Assembly: GCF_900109325.1 (NCBI RefSeq)
Contig: NZ_FNZU01000002.1
Coordinates: 236,515-300,514 of the forward strand
DNA length: 64,000 nucleotides
Source of the DNA: Alkalibacterium pelagium
Lineage (GTDB): Bacteria; Bacillota; Bacilli; Lactobacillales; Carnobacteriaceae_A
Direction: 5' to 3'
Part shown: piece after piece, positions 56,164 through 64,000 of the stretch
Numbering within the stretch: the stretch's first letter is position 1
How the letters are laid out: the number at the start of each line of letters is the position of its first letter
Made by a program: the position numbers and the translations under genes
The notes under the pieces: generated by a model
The model's input: only the letters and a program-made list of their open reading frames with translations
What the model was told of the DNA's origin: nothing
Databases searched by the model: none

Positions 56164-56190
56164 ATTATAGAAATAAAATACAATTGTAAA
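56164..56190 (-). promoter_or_regulatory. mraZ (division cluster) promoter
   Basis: TATAAT (56164-56169) is clear. The best -35 is TTTACA (56185-56190) at a short 15-bp spacing; TTTTTA at 17 bp is the alternative. Confidence 0.6.
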
Positions 56191-56198
56191 AAAAAACT

Positions 56199-56250
56199 GA
56201 AAAAAAAGCACCCAGGATATCTGACTGCCGTCAAACTCTCGGATGCTTTA
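56199..56250 (-). terminator. Terminator after the DUF3397 gene
   Basis: AAAGCATCC pairs with GGGTGCTTT across a large loop on the minus strand and is followed by a long T-run. Confidence 0.6.
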
Positions 56251-56271
56251 AAAATTTAATTAAATTCATAC

Positions 56272-56652
56272 TTAACTAAAGGCCTGATAAGCTATGATGA
56301 TGCCTATTGTCAGGTAACCAGTAAGAAGAATCAGGAACACATATCTCCACCATATCCTGAAGAAAAAGTAAAGATTCAATTCCTCTTTGACAAAAGTTCT
56401 GAATGTAGCGATAACAATCCCCATTAACGACAGAACAATAATAATGTACGGAATGAGATTGATTTCAAAGTAAAGTCTCCCTAGAAAAAATAATAAGATC
56501 AGCATATAAGGGATGAGTAGATCCACTACTTTGACAGGAATATTAACCAGCCTGAACTGCCGATTTATTTTTTTGGAAAACAGCAGGATGATAACTGGCA
56601 AAAGGTAAAATGCTATTATAATCAAATCGACTGAACCATCAATGATGTCCAC
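56272..56652 (-). CDS. DUF3397 family membrane protein
   Basis: The 126-residue protein has four hydrophobic segments (about 9-25, 42-60, 65-88 and 104-124) separated by short basic loops. It fits the DUF3397 family, which lies upstream of mraZ in many Lactobacillales, as here. Function is unknown. A terminator follows, so it is transcribed apart from the division cluster. Confidence 0.8.
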   Translation of the reverse strand: MDIIDGSVDLIIIAFYLLPVIILLFSKKINRQFRLVNIPVKVVDLLIPYMLILLFFLGRLYFEINLIPYIIIVLSLMGIVIATFRTFVKEELNLYFFFRIWWRYVFLILLTGYLTIGIIIAYQAFS

Positions 56653-56681
56653 TTCCTATCCATTCTTACGATTAACTATCA

Positions 56682-56719
56682 GAAAAAAGCGTTCATGAGT
56701 TCACCCATAAACGCTTTTT
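56682..56719 (-). terminator. Terminator after rpmF
   Basis: AAAAAGCGTTTATG pairs with CATGAACGCTTTTT on the minus strand with a T-run. Confidence 0.88.
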
Positions 56720-56756
56720 CCTATACTCTATATTAAGTCGATCGTGTATTCCACGA

Positions 56757-56936
56757 TTAACTTTCTTTGCTTACTACCTCTTTACCTGCGTAAAATCCGC
56801 AAGATGGGCATACGTGGTGATTACGTTTCACTTCACCACAGTTTGGACAATCACTCATGTTTGGAAGGTCCAATTTGATATGAGTACGTCTTTTTGCTTT
56901 TCTGCTAGTAGATGTTCTTCTTTTAGGTACTGCCAT
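56757..56936 (-). CDS. rpmF: 50S ribosomal protein L32 (zinc-ribbon form)
   Basis: The 59-residue protein [19 protein letters not shown] has a four-cysteine zinc ribbon (CPNC and CPSC). Keeping the zinc-binding form rules out the zinc-independent L32 variant. I chose the ATG at 56936 because AAGGAGG lies about 10 nt upstream. It follows the yceD-type gene by 45 nt, the usual yceD-rpmF pair. Confidence 0.97.
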   Translation of the reverse strand: MAVPKRRTSTSRKAKRRTHIKLDLPNMSDCPNCGEVKRNHHVCPSCGFYAGKEVVSKES

Positions 56937-56981
56937 TTTCCAACACACCTCCTTAAAAGGATTCGATTCCTGATTCATATA

Positions 56982-57545
56982 CTACTCATTGTCCTCTTTG
57001 AACAGATCTTTCAATGCGGCAAATCGGGGATCTCCCTCACCATCATCAGCCAATCCCGGATGATCGTCATGGTCTTCCTCGTCGATCACATGCCAGTCTT
57101 TCCCACTAGGCATTATGCCTGATTGACGCTCGTCCTCTGTAAAAACCTGAGTAGGTTTATTAGTTAAAATAGTATCTTCTATCGGTTTCTGTAAATCAAG
57201 AATATCTTCAGATAATTCCTCGACCAGTTCATCTTCTGTAAATGATTCCGGTGATACAGATGACAGTGCCGGCAGATATATTTCAGAAAATGGGATCGTC
57301 AACTGAACCTTAACCGGTTCGAGTGATCGTGACGAAGGCATTGTGAGAACCGTATCGAGTACGAGGTTAACATAGTAGACTTCATCTTTTTCATTTTCCA
57401 AAGTTCCTTTAATCTGTATTGGCTCAGCATCAAGGACTTCTTTATCTCTTTTCTTCAGTGATTCTGAGAAATCGACTGTCCCATCCATTATTAATGGCTG
57501 GTCCTGATATTTTTTTAATTCGTTTAGTGCCCATTTAGTTTTCAA
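56982..57545 (-). CDS. YceD/DUF177 (YlbN-like) family protein
   Basis: The 187-residue acidic soluble protein fits DUF177, whose members are linked to 23S rRNA accumulation and sit beside rpmF. Typical segments are LDTVLTMPSSRSLEPVKVQLTIPFSEIYL and EDILDLQKPIEDTILTNKP. I prefer a TTG start at 57545 because GAGGTG lies 6 nt upstream. The alternative GTG at 57554 lies inside that ribosome binding site. Confidence 0.88.
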   Translation of the reverse strand: MKTKWALNELKKYQDQPLIMDGTVDFSESLKKRDKEVLDAEPIQIKGTLENEKDEVYYVNLVLDTVLTMPSSRSLEPVKVQLTIPFSEIYLPALSSVSPESFTEDELVEELSEDILDLQKPIEDTILTNKPTQVFTEDERQSGIMPSGKDWHVIDEEDHDDHPGLADDGEGDPRFAALKDLFKEDNE

Positions 57546-57649
57546 TGACTTCACCTCAGTGTTTGTCGTTAAGTTCTGCTAGGAAATAAGCAGTCACTGC
57601 TGAGAACCTAGAGGATATACCTTGTACTTGGACAACAAAAATAATTATA

Positions 57650-58855
57650 CTAGTTTAGCGTATTAATGTCAATAAAATTAATAGGTTTAGTATAAAAATC
57701 TTGTTGACGTATTCGCTCTTTATCAGCCAGACGATAAATATGTCCCGCCTTGATATCCTGCTCAAAATTGACCGCAGTTCTTTTATGAAGATTGGAAACC
57801 AAATTGACCGACCATTCTTTTTTATGCCTACCTATATAATCTCGACCTGCTTCCGTAAATCCAAGTAAACGTACAGCTTCAATTTCCTTTTCTGACATAA
57901 TCATATTCTGTTTGGTGTTGTTCATTAGAATATGACAGCAGATACGCTGCAGAGACACCCAGGTCAACTGTTTGGTCTTGACCGCCTCGATGAATTCCCT
58001 CATTGATACTGCATCACTGATTTTCTCTTTCAACCGGTACTCCAAACCTGTTTCCATGAGATAGATCTGACTTAGTTCTTCAATGCTCATCACTGATAAT
58101 CTGTAATCAAGCAGAAGGAACAGGTCCTCCCACGATATAAGCGGCTGACTGTTCAGTGCATCATACATTTCAGCCGGTACAAATGATTCGACAGCTGTAC
58201 ATGGTTGGCGCTTTTCAAGTAGAGTTCTTCTAATTGCAGTCGCACTGGCTATATTGAAAGAACTGTCAAGCTCATGATCATGATAATGGCTGTTTTTTCT
58301 GGGAATAGTTTCGATGGCCATATCATACCTGTTCCTTCTGATTTCTTTAGCATAAGCAAAACCAAGCATATTGTTTGGTTGAGTGAGATCAAGTGGAAAC
58401 TGATCGAAATAGGTGTTGATCACATCACTGAAATTCCGTGCATAAGTCTTTTCCTGCTGATGCGCCTGCTTGAATAAGTCATCCAGCTCAGCCTCATTTT
58501 CTATATAGAGGTCAGCAGCTTCTCTGAAGGCCTGGCTGTTTCCATCCTCACTTCCAAAACTGATCAGATCACAGCCTAGACTGTTAAGGATCGATACAGC
58601 TCCTTCAGCAAAAAAATCAGCCGGCTGAACACTAAAGTCAGTCGGCAGTTCCACAACCATATCTGCTCCATTCATCAATGCAGCTCGGGCTCTTGACCAT
58701 TTATCGACGATTGCCGGTTCGCCTCTCTGAAGAAAATCCCCACTCATTACAACAATGATTACATCAGCTTTTAATTTTTCTCTAGTTTCTTCAAGATGAT
58801 ACTGGTGTCCATTATGAAACGGGTTGTACTCAGCAACGATTCCGCACACTCTCAT
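57650..58855 (-). CDS. tmcAL: tRNA(Met) cytidine acetate ligase TmcAL (YlbM)
   Basis: TmcAL forms acetyl-AMP from acetate and ATP to make N4-acetylcytidine at C34 of elongator tRNA(Met). The 401-residue protein has the nucleotidyltransferase motif VAEYNPFHNGHQYHL (7-21), IIVVMSGDFLQRGEPAI and a C-terminal helical tRNA-binding domain. AAGGTGA precedes the ATG. Its neighbours make a ribosome- and tRNA-processing cluster with yqeM, rsfS and yqeK. Confidence 0.93.
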   Translation of the reverse strand: MRVCGIVAEYNPFHNGHQYHLEETREKLKADVIIVVMSGDFLQRGEPAIVDKWSRARAALMNGADMVVELPTDFSVQPADFFAEGAVSILNSLGCDLISFGSEDGNSQAFREAADLYIENEAELDDLFKQAHQQEKTYARNFSDVINTYFDQFPLDLTQPNNMLGFAYAKEIRRNRYDMAIETIPRKNSHYHDHELDSSFNIASATAIRRTLLEKRQPCTAVESFVPAEMYDALNSQPLISWEDLFLLLDYRLSVMSIEELSQIYLMETGLEYRLKEKISDAVSMREFIEAVKTKQLTWVSLQRICCHILMNNTKQNMIMSEKEIEAVRLLGFTEAGRDYIGRHKKEWSVNLVSNLHKRTAVNFEQDIKAGHIYRLADKERIRQQDFYTKPINFIDINTLN

Positions 58856-58864
58856 CCTGTCACC

Positions 58865-59587
58865 TTACTTTCTAACTTTAAAAAACCATCGTTCACTGTC
58901 TGATTCGACTGTGTCACTAAAATCAGCTGTCACTTCGACCGTTTTAAACCCTGCCTTCTTCAGCAGTTCTGTATATACTTCAATGGGGTAGGTACGTTCT
59001 GAATGTACTTCTTCAAATCGTTCATATCGGCCCTCTTCTGTCTCTACAAAAAACGTCAGATGATGATCGACTGCTCCTTCATGCTCCCCTTCATAGCTGT
59101 CCCATAAAAAAACGATATCATCGACTTCGGCATGGAAGGAAAACTCCTGAAAGAGCTCCATTTTATGAAGAGAATGTACATCAAATAAAAATACCCCTTC
59201 AGTAGAAAGTACAGAGTAAACTTCTTCAAATACCTTGGCGAGAGATGCTTCGTCTTCCATATAGCATAGTGCGTCACTGTAACAGATGACACTGTCATAT
59301 TCTGGAAGCTCAGAGAGATCTTTCATATTTCTCTGAAGAAGAGGGAAAAAGACTTTACTTTTCGTCTGTCTGTCATATGCCAGGCTAAGCATCTCTTCAG
59401 ACAGATCAAGACCTGTCAGATCGTAGCCTGCCTCTTTGAGCATAATGCCAAGGATCCCTGTTCCGCAGCCCAGCTCAAGCATTGTCTGATTCTCTGATAC
59501 ATGTTTCTGAGTATAGGTCAGCCACTTTCCATACAGACTATCGTCCATGAGCTGATCGTACACTTTAGCGAACCAGTTGTAACTCAT
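58865..59587 (-). CDS. yqeM: YqeM-like class I SAM-dependent methyltransferase
   Basis: The 240-residue protein has the SAM motif MLELGCGTGILGIMLKEAG (about 37-55), GLDLSEEML and VFLFDVHSLHKM. It belongs to the YqeM group that follows rsfS in Firmicutes. The substrate is unknown. It shares 1 nt with the rsfS stop codon region, so the two are coupled. Confidence 0.9.
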   Translation of the reverse strand: MSYNWFAKVYDQLMDDSLYGKWLTYTQKHVSENQTMLELGCGTGILGIMLKEAGYDLTGLDLSEEMLSLAYDRQTKSKVFFPLLQRNMKDLSELPEYDSVICYSDALCYMEDEASLAKVFEEVYSVLSTEGVFLFDVHSLHKMELFQEFSFHAEVDDIVFLWDSYEGEHEGAVDHHLTFFVETEEGRYERFEEVHSERTYPIEVYTELLKKAGFKTVEVTADFSDTVESDSERWFFKVRK

Positions 59588-59946
59588 TAGCTCAGCCAGC
59601 CGCTGACATCGACCTGTTCAGCGTCAGACCAAAGTCTTTCCAATTTGTAGAACTCTCTTTCTTCCTCATTGAATAGATGTATGATCACATCTCCGAGATC
59701 GATCAGGATCCATTTTCCCTGATCCTTTCCTTCCACTCTCTTAACTGGCTGCTGATTCTTCTCAGCTGCCTCCAGTATACTCTGGGCAATTGCATCAAGC
59801 TGACGGTTATTGTTGGCGTGCATAATTACAAAATAGTCTGCTAGAAGTGATACCTCTTTCATATCCAATGCCAGTATTTCCTGAGCCATTTTATCATCAG
59901 CTGCTTTAACTACATATTCTAAAAGTTCAATAGACGAACGGGTCAT
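59587..59946 (-). CDS. rsfS: Ribosome silencing factor RsfS
   Basis: RsfS binds L14 and prevents joining of ribosomal subunits under nutrient limitation. The 119-residue protein has the family segments LADYFVIMHANNNRQLDAIAQSILEAAEK, EGKDQGKWILIDLGDVIIHLF and REFYKLERLWSDA. I chose the ATG at 59946 (MTRSSIELLEYVV) because GGAGG lies about 6 nt upstream. It overlaps the end of yqeK by 20 nt. Confidence 0.95.
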   Translation of the reverse strand: MTRSSIELLEYVVKAADDKMAQEILALDMKEVSLLADYFVIMHANNNRQLDAIAQSILEAAEKNQQPVKRVEGKDQGKWILIDLGDVIIHLFNEEEREFYKLERLWSDAEQVDVSGWLS

Positions 59947-60559
59947 CTTGCTCCTCCTTGTTTTTAACGCCCCAGGCATTGTATGTCTCGATTGCCTTGG
60001 GATATATTTTTGCCTTACGTTTTATCAGATTTTTTAATGTGTGTCTGGAAATGTAAGCTATAGTCGATTCAAGATCGGTCTTTGCAAGCTGACGAGCATC
60101 CTCCACACCATTGAACGACCGGTTAGGTTCGATGAAATCTGCAATGTAAATGATCTGCGCCACGATATCCATTCGGGGCGAACCGATGGTATGGTATTTT
60201 ATTGCATCCTGTATCTCTTCATCATCTAAGTGATACTCGTTTTTCATCAGAACTGCTCCCACAGGCCCATGCCAGATGTTGCTTCCGAACTGAAGCATTT
60301 CCAGGTCCAGGTTTTCACTAATGATCAGATCACGCATCTCTTCATCCGGTTTTTCTTTTGCATAGTCATGAGCCAGTGCAGCTATACTGACTTTCTCCTT
60401 GTCAGCATTATAAGCCTCAGCTAGTTTCAAAGCTGTTTTTTCAACTCTCAAAACGTGCTTGAACCGTCTTTTACTCAGCGTCTTTTCCATAAGCTCAACA
60501 AGTTCAGGCCTAGACAGATCGCAATAGTTTTGAGAATATATCGGTTTGTTATTTTTCAT
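59927..60559 (-). CDS. yqeK: YqeK-type HD-domain hydrolase (diadenosine tetraphosphatase)
   Basis: YqeK splits Ap4A symmetrically into ADP. The 210-residue protein has the HD motif ALAHDYAKEKPDEEM and metal histidines in RFKHVLRVEKTALKLA, WHGPVGAVLM and AIKYHTIG. I chose the ATG at 60559 (MKNNKPIYSQ) with GAAGGA about 10 nt upstream. It overlaps nadD by 11 nt, the usual nadD-yqeK pair. Confidence 0.93.
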   Translation of the reverse strand: MKNNKPIYSQNYCDLSRPELVELMEKTLSKRRFKHVLRVEKTALKLAEAYNADKEKVSIAALAHDYAKEKPDEEMRDLIISENLDLEMLQFGSNIWHGPVGAVLMKNEYHLDDEEIQDAIKYHTIGSPRMDIVAQIIYIADFIEPNRSFNGVEDARQLAKTDLESTIAYISRHTLKNLIKRKAKIYPKAIETYNAWGVKNKEEQDDPFVY

Positions 60560-61190
60560 TCTTATATAGTCCTTCACTTTCGATGTACTTCTCGGTTTCA
60601 GCCGTGACTAGATACCTGATCGAACAGCCGTCTCTTACCTTCTGGCGGATCATACTCGAGCTGATATCCAGATCAGGCACGTCTACCATAATCACTGGAT
60701 AATGGGTACCGGTCTTATAATTGGGCCGGTTGACAGCTACAAACTGAACGAGCTGAATAAGTTCATCTACTTTATACCAGTTCGGCAGATCCTCGACCAT
60801 ATCCGCTCCTATGATAAAGTAGAATTCTGTATCAGGATGCTTCTCCTTAAGTATTCTTATCGTATCGTATGTGTAACTTTTGCCTTTCCTCTCTATTTCA
60901 CTTAGATCGATCTTAAACTGCTCATTATCTGAAAGTGATTGTTCAAGCATATTAACTCTGTGCACATGATCGATTGTCTGCTTCGACTGCTTGTGAGGCG
61001 GCTCATACGATGGTATAAACAGAATAGTATCCAGGTCAAGCTGATCTCTTACATGTTCTGCTATGATAAGATGACCTAGATGAGGTGGGTTGAAACTTCC
61101 TCCAAGGATGCCGATTTTTTTATCAGGAATCGACTGTAAAAGTTCAGTGAGCACTTCGGGTTCAATGGTACTGGAAACGTTATGACTCAC
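60549..61190 (-). CDS. nadD: Nicotinate-nucleotide adenylyltransferase NadD
   Basis: NadD makes deamido-NAD from nicotinate mononucleotide and ATP. The 213-residue protein has the nucleotidyltransferase motif GILGGSFNPPHLGHLIIAEHV and the C-terminal ISSSMIRQKVRDGCSIRYLV signature. The start is GTG with GCAGGTG upstream. The N-terminal extension of about 26 residues before KKIGILGGSF is longer than in E. coli NadD. Confidence 0.95.
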   Translation of the reverse strand: MSHNVSSTIEPEVLTELLQSIPDKKIGILGGSFNPPHLGHLIIAEHVRDQLDLDTILFIPSYEPPHKQSKQTIDHVHRVNMLEQSLSDNEQFKIDLSEIERKGKSYTYDTIRILKEKHPDTEFYFIIGADMVEDLPNWYKVDELIQLVQFVAVNRPNYKTGTHYPVIMVDVPDLDISSSMIRQKVRDGCSIRYLVTAETEKYIESEGLYKNEK

Positions 61191-61212
61191 TTGCTTACAC
61201 CTGCCTTTAATT

Positions 61213-61521
61213 TTATCTTGGTAGTCTGGAAGAGTAGTGCTGATATTTTTCTTCTTCCGCCTGTTTATATAGCACCAGAACTTTTCCTATCGTCTGAACG
61301 ACGGTTATATCCGACTCTTCTTCGATAAGCTCTTTTGCCTCTTTGGTGGTCCAGTCAGTATTCTGCAGCAGCTGGACTTTCATCAGTTCTTTATTTTCAA
61401 GAGAGTCTTCAAATTCTCTTATCATTTCAACAGTCAGCCCGTTTTTTCCAATCTGGAAAAGGGGTGACATATCGTGCGCTTCTGCTCTTAAGAAACGCTT
61501 CTGCTTGCCTGTTAATTTCAT
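61213..61521 (-). CDS. yhbY: YhbY-family RNA-binding protein (CRM domain)
   Basis: The 102-residue CRM-domain protein MKLTGKQKRFLRAEAHDMSPLFQIGKNGLT has the conserved GKNG loop and IGKVLVLYK at the C-terminal end. Such proteins bind pre-50S particles. I chose the ATG at 61521 because AAGG lies 6 nt upstream. It lies between yqeH and nadD in the conserved ribosome-assembly group. Confidence 0.93.
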   Translation of the reverse strand: MKLTGKQKRFLRAEAHDMSPLFQIGKNGLTVEMIREFEDSLENKELMKVQLLQNTDWTTKEAKELIEEESDITVVQTIGKVLVLYKQAEEEKYQHYSSRLPR

Positions 61522-61535
61522 CATTGTCCTTCTTT

Positions 61536-62660
61536 CTAAATTAATTGCTTTCTGATCAGTACATCTACACCCTGAGGGGCCCATGCGGCAATTTTAGTAT
61601 CTGCTTGATCGATTGAAATCCATCCTAACCCGGAGAATACGATATCAGAGGGACCCGAGGTCACAAACTCATATCGCTTCATACTGGCAATTTCACTGTC
61701 CTCAGAAGGTGGAGTAAGCAGTTCCCCTTTCTGACTGGAGTAGAGGTCATCAGCCTTCTCGGTTTTCGTTCTGTGTATATACAAGTCATTAGCAAAATAG
61801 CTGACGAATGACTGCTTATCATTTCCGGAGATGTAATCAAAGCGTGCCAGACCGGCAATGAAAAGTGTCTGCTCTTCATTCAGCTGATAACTTTTCGGCT
61901 TGATTTCTTTTCTCGGGGTGATTTCCTTGATGTCTTTCGCTGATAGATAATAAGACAGCTGACCTGGCTGAATGACTCCAGGGGTATCGACCAGCATCCG
62001 TTCGTCATCGAGAGGAATTTCAATTTTACCGAGTGTAGTACCAGGGAAATATGAGGTCGTTACGACATCGGATTCATCTGTTGCCAGATTGATGATCTGA
62101 TTTACTAAAGTGGACTTACCGACATTGGTCGTTCCTACAATATAGACGTCTTTCCCTTTTCTTGCTTTTTCGATTTGTTCCATAAGGTCCATTACATGAT
62201 CTTTGCTGAGTGCGCTGATCAGATGGACGCTATCCGGTCTGATTCCGACCAGGTGGGCCTGTTCAGTTATCCACTGTCTCATTTTAGACTGCTTTAAAGA
62301 CTTCGGCAGGAGATCGACTTTATTCCCTACGATCATCAGAGGGTTTTGTCCTGCAAATCTCTGTATGCCTGATATAATGCTTCCATTAAAGTCAAAAATG
62401 TCCACCAGGTTGACGATGAGCGCATCTTTCTGACTTAATTCATGAAGCATATTAAGGAAATCATCGTCTGTCAGTTCTACATCCTGAACCTCGTTGTAAT
62501 GTCTCAGTCGAAAACATCGCTTACAATAGACTGCTTCATCTTCGGCTGCTTTTTCGAGTGTCTTAGTCGGTGCATAACCGGATTTCGATTCGTCTTTATC
62601 CTGAAGCACTGCACCGCAGCCAATACAATATAGCGTGTCAGTTTGTTCTATTTCTGTCAT
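61536..62660 (-). CDS. yqeH: Ribosome-biogenesis GTPase YqeH
   Basis: YqeH is needed for 30S assembly. The 374-residue protein has an N-terminal zinc finger (CIGCG, YCKRCFRLRHY), then the circularly permuted GTPase order: VGNKVDLLPKS (G4), ISALSKD (G5), VGTTNVGKSTL (G1), and VDTPGVIQ (G3), followed by a C-terminal RNA-binding part. It overlaps yqeG by 23 nt. Confidence 0.95.
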   Translation of the reverse strand: MTEIEQTDTLYCIGCGAVLQDKDESKSGYAPTKTLEKAAEDEAVYCKRCFRLRHYNEVQDVELTDDDFLNMLHELSQKDALIVNLVDIFDFNGSIISGIQRFAGQNPLMIVGNKVDLLPKSLKQSKMRQWITEQAHLVGIRPDSVHLISALSKDHVMDLMEQIEKARKGKDVYIVGTTNVGKSTLVNQIINLATDESDVVTTSYFPGTTLGKIEIPLDDERMLVDTPGVIQPGQLSYYLSAKDIKEITPRKEIKPKSYQLNEEQTLFIAGLARFDYISGNDKQSFVSYFANDLYIHRTKTEKADDLYSSQKGELLTPPSEDSEIASMKRYEFVTSGPSDIVFSGLGWISIDQADTKIAAWAPQGVDVLIRKQLI

Positions 62661-63183
62661 GTAAACTTCCTCTCCATTTCATATCCGGGTCTTTCTCAAT
62701 CAGATAATTCATGATTTTCAATTCAACGAACCGGTTCAGTCGGGTATTCCAGGCATCGGAGTCCAGAATAGGTTTAACGAGAACACTTCTGATTCCTGCA
62801 TGATTGGCTCCTTTTATATCCGTAATGATTTGATCTCCCACCATCATTACTTCGCTTTTATCAAGGTCAAATTCCTCAAGAGCTTTTTTGAACCCTCGCT
62901 GAAAAGGTTTCAAGGCATTCGGAACGAATTCAAGATCAAGAATACAAGCTACTTTTCCTACTCTTTTTCGTGTGTTATTTGAAAGGATGATAACTTCGAT
63001 ATCATTTTCCTTCATCAGTTTGATCCATTCAATCGTCTCTTCGGTTGCCTCGGGATTGTTCCAGGCAATGAGCGTATTGTCCAGATCGGTCAGAACTGCC
63101 TTGATCCCAGCATTTTTCAGCTGTTCAGGAGTGATCTGATATATCGACTCGACCATCCACGTTGGTTTAAAACTTTTAAGCAT
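62638..63183 (-). CDS. yqeG: YqeG-type HAD phosphatase (phosphatidylglycerophosphatase-like)
   Basis: The 181-residue protein has HAD motif I LTDLDNTLIAW (D33, D35), motif II VIILSNNT and motif III MVGDQIITDIKGANHAG. It belongs to the YqeG group related to Gep4-type phosphatidylglycerophosphatases; the natural substrate here is inferred. GGAGG precedes the ATG. It opens the yqeG-yqeH-yhbY-nadD-yqeK-rsfS-yqeM series. Confidence 0.92.
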   Translation of the reverse strand: MLKSFKPTWMVESIYQITPEQLKNAGIKAVLTDLDNTLIAWNNPEATEETIEWIKLMKENDIEVIILSNNTRKRVGKVACILDLEFVPNALKPFQRGFKKALEEFDLDKSEVMMVGDQIITDIKGANHAGIRSVLVKPILDSDAWNTRLNRFVELKIMNYLIEKDPDMKWRGSLHDRNRTN

Positions 63184-63228
63184 CCACTTCCTCCTATTCT
63201 GAACTGTATTTTTTTACATAGGGGTTCT

Positions 63229-63263
63229 ATCTAAAAAAAAGGAAGCACACAAAGCACTTCCTT
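63229..63263 (-). terminator. Terminator after the YkuJ-family gene
   Basis: GGAAGTGC pairs with GCTTCC on the minus strand and is followed by TTTTTTTT. Confidence 0.8.
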
Positions 63264-63274
63264 TTGTGCACTTC

Positions 63275-63526
63275 TTAATCTTCTGTAGATGTTGCAGGTT
63301 GAACAAGTTCAAGTATTTCGACAGCAACATAGTCAATATTGTCAAACTCATAGGTCTGCTGGCTTGTACGGTCTTCAAGCTCGAACATGTTGGATTTGCT
63401 GTCATATCTAACGATACACTGCTCCTTGCCGTCTCTTTCGAAACGTCTTACCTGCACCTCGTCAGACTGATCTTCACGCATCGCATCCAAGCGACGGATA
63501 ATTGGTATCAGTTGGGATGGTTTCAT
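63275..63526 (-). CDS. YkuJ (DUF1797) family small protein
   Basis: The 83-residue soluble protein MKPSQLIPIIRRLDAMREDQ...FELEDRTSQQTYEFDNIDYVAVEILELVQ fits the DUF1797/YkuJ family of Firmicutes. No catalytic motif is visible and the function is unknown. AAGGGGAAAG precedes the ATG. A terminator follows, so it is probably monocistronic. Confidence 0.88.
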   Translation of the reverse strand: MKPSQLIPIIRRLDAMREDQSDEVQVRRFERDGKEQCIVRYDSKSNMFELEDRTSQQTYEFDNIDYVAVEILELVQPATSTED

Positions 63527-64000
63527 AGACTTTCCCCTTCCTACTTCTATTCTTCTTCACTAATCTATTTTACCAGAATTCGTTGTAAATTACAGTAATT
63601 GTATCATGATTTACTAAATTCTCAGAAGTCTCCGCCAGACTTATAAATATCCCTCTTCAACCTGAATTATTCATACCTCTAAATGTGGATAACTATTTCT
63701 ATTAAACTCACTGCTTTTTTAGACATTTTTAAGTATTAACTGTCTATCATGCCACTTTATATCCTTCTCGATTAGATCGAAAACAAAAAGATGGAAAAAA
63801 GAGTATAAAGACCCCTTGGTCTTACAATCGTCAAAAAATTAATATGATCTTCTGGAGTAGCTAATGTAACAGAACCAACTGTTGAATATTCTCCAATATT
63901 GTCCAGAACAGTGAAGAGAAAACGTAACCTGTGGACAAGCGGACTTTTATTTTACGCGCATGTCGTGTCAGCCTTCCAGCAATGTGGAAAACTTTAAACC
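63527..64000. other. Gene-free right end with three DnaA-box-like sites
   Basis: No convincing gene lies here. Three 9-mers read TTATCCACA-like on the minus strand: a perfect TGTGGATAA (63684-63692), TGTGGACAA (63930-63938) and TGTGGAAAA (63983-63991), each of the last two with one change. A short minus-strand open frame (63772-63951) has no start codon. Two small inverted repeats (near 63628-63644 and 63807-63822) are also present. An origin-type or DnaA-controlled region is possible; it may continue beyond the window. Confidence 0.4.

Noticed and set aside
63772..63951. Minus-strand open frame of about 59 codons with a protein-like stretch (STVGSVTLATPEDHINFLTIV)
   Set aside because: It has a stop codon just upstream and no ATG, GTG or TTG start with a ribosome binding site. 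It could be a gene remnant, but I cannot support it as a gene.

Overview
The window looks like chromosomal core DNA from a low-GC, non-sporulating Gram-positive bacterium of the Lactobacillales, perhaps Carnobacteriaceae-like. The reasons are a fused glutathione synthetase (GshF), a DUF1831 gene beside a cysteine desulfurase, a DUF3397 gene upstream of mraZ, a 6S/Lacto-usp-type RNA between rarA and a universal stress gene, and Gram-positive division genes (EzrA, SepF, DivIVA, DivIB). This placement is inferred from gene content and order, not from a database search. Almost every gene is on the minus strand, so the description below follows transcription from right to left where that helps.

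Left part (1-9.4 kb): the start of recD2, an AraC-type regulator, mnmA, an approximately 670-bp gene-free interval with a candidate structured small RNA, DUF1831, a cysteine desulfurase and gshF. On the plus strand follow rarA, a 6S-type RNA and a uspA-family gene. From 9.4 to 22 kb lie ackA with a YtxK-like methyltransferase, rpmA-prp-rplU with an L21 leader, minD-minC-mreD-mreC, mreB, a cold-shock gene, radC, a HAD phosphatase and valS with a canonical T-box.

From 22 to 31 kb: tpx (with no resolving cysteine), thiI with a second cysteine desulfurase, ezrA, a free-methionine-sulfoxide reductase, rpsD with its leader, a baeRF/Balon-like putative ribosome factor, a hexapeptide acetyltransferase and DUF1054. 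From 31 to 35 kb is a Fur-box-controlled siderophore ABC transporter in the order yclN-O-P-Q. Then come mtnN, a small basic membrane protein, nudF, xpaC-telA, a GlsB/YeaQ-type membrane protein, a second cold-shock gene and ileS with an apparently short T-box.

From 42.5 to 56 kb is a complete division and cell-wall cluster. In transcription order it runs mraZ, rsmH, ftsL, pbp2B, mraY, murD, murG, divIB, ftsA, ftsZ, sepF, ylmG, ylmH, divIVA, then ileS. It starts at a promoter with three 10-bp-phased MraZ boxes and is split by internal terminators. From 56 to 63.5 kb are DUF3397, rpmF-yceD, and the ribosome-assembly and NAD group tmcAL, yqeM, rsfS, yqeK, nadD, yhbY, yqeH and yqeG, followed by a YkuJ-family gene. 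The last 470 bases have no clear gene but carry three DnaA-box-like 9-mers in one orientation.

Functional themes are tRNA thiolation with two dedicated sulfur donors, thiol redox control, septum and rod-shape control, and ribosome assembly or stress. No insertion sequence, prophage, CRISPR array, rRNA or tRNA gene was seen. The most interesting items are the 2.75-2.88 kb candidate sRNA, the baeRF-type gene, the short ileS T-box leader, the one-cysteine Tpx and the DnaA-box group at the right edge.
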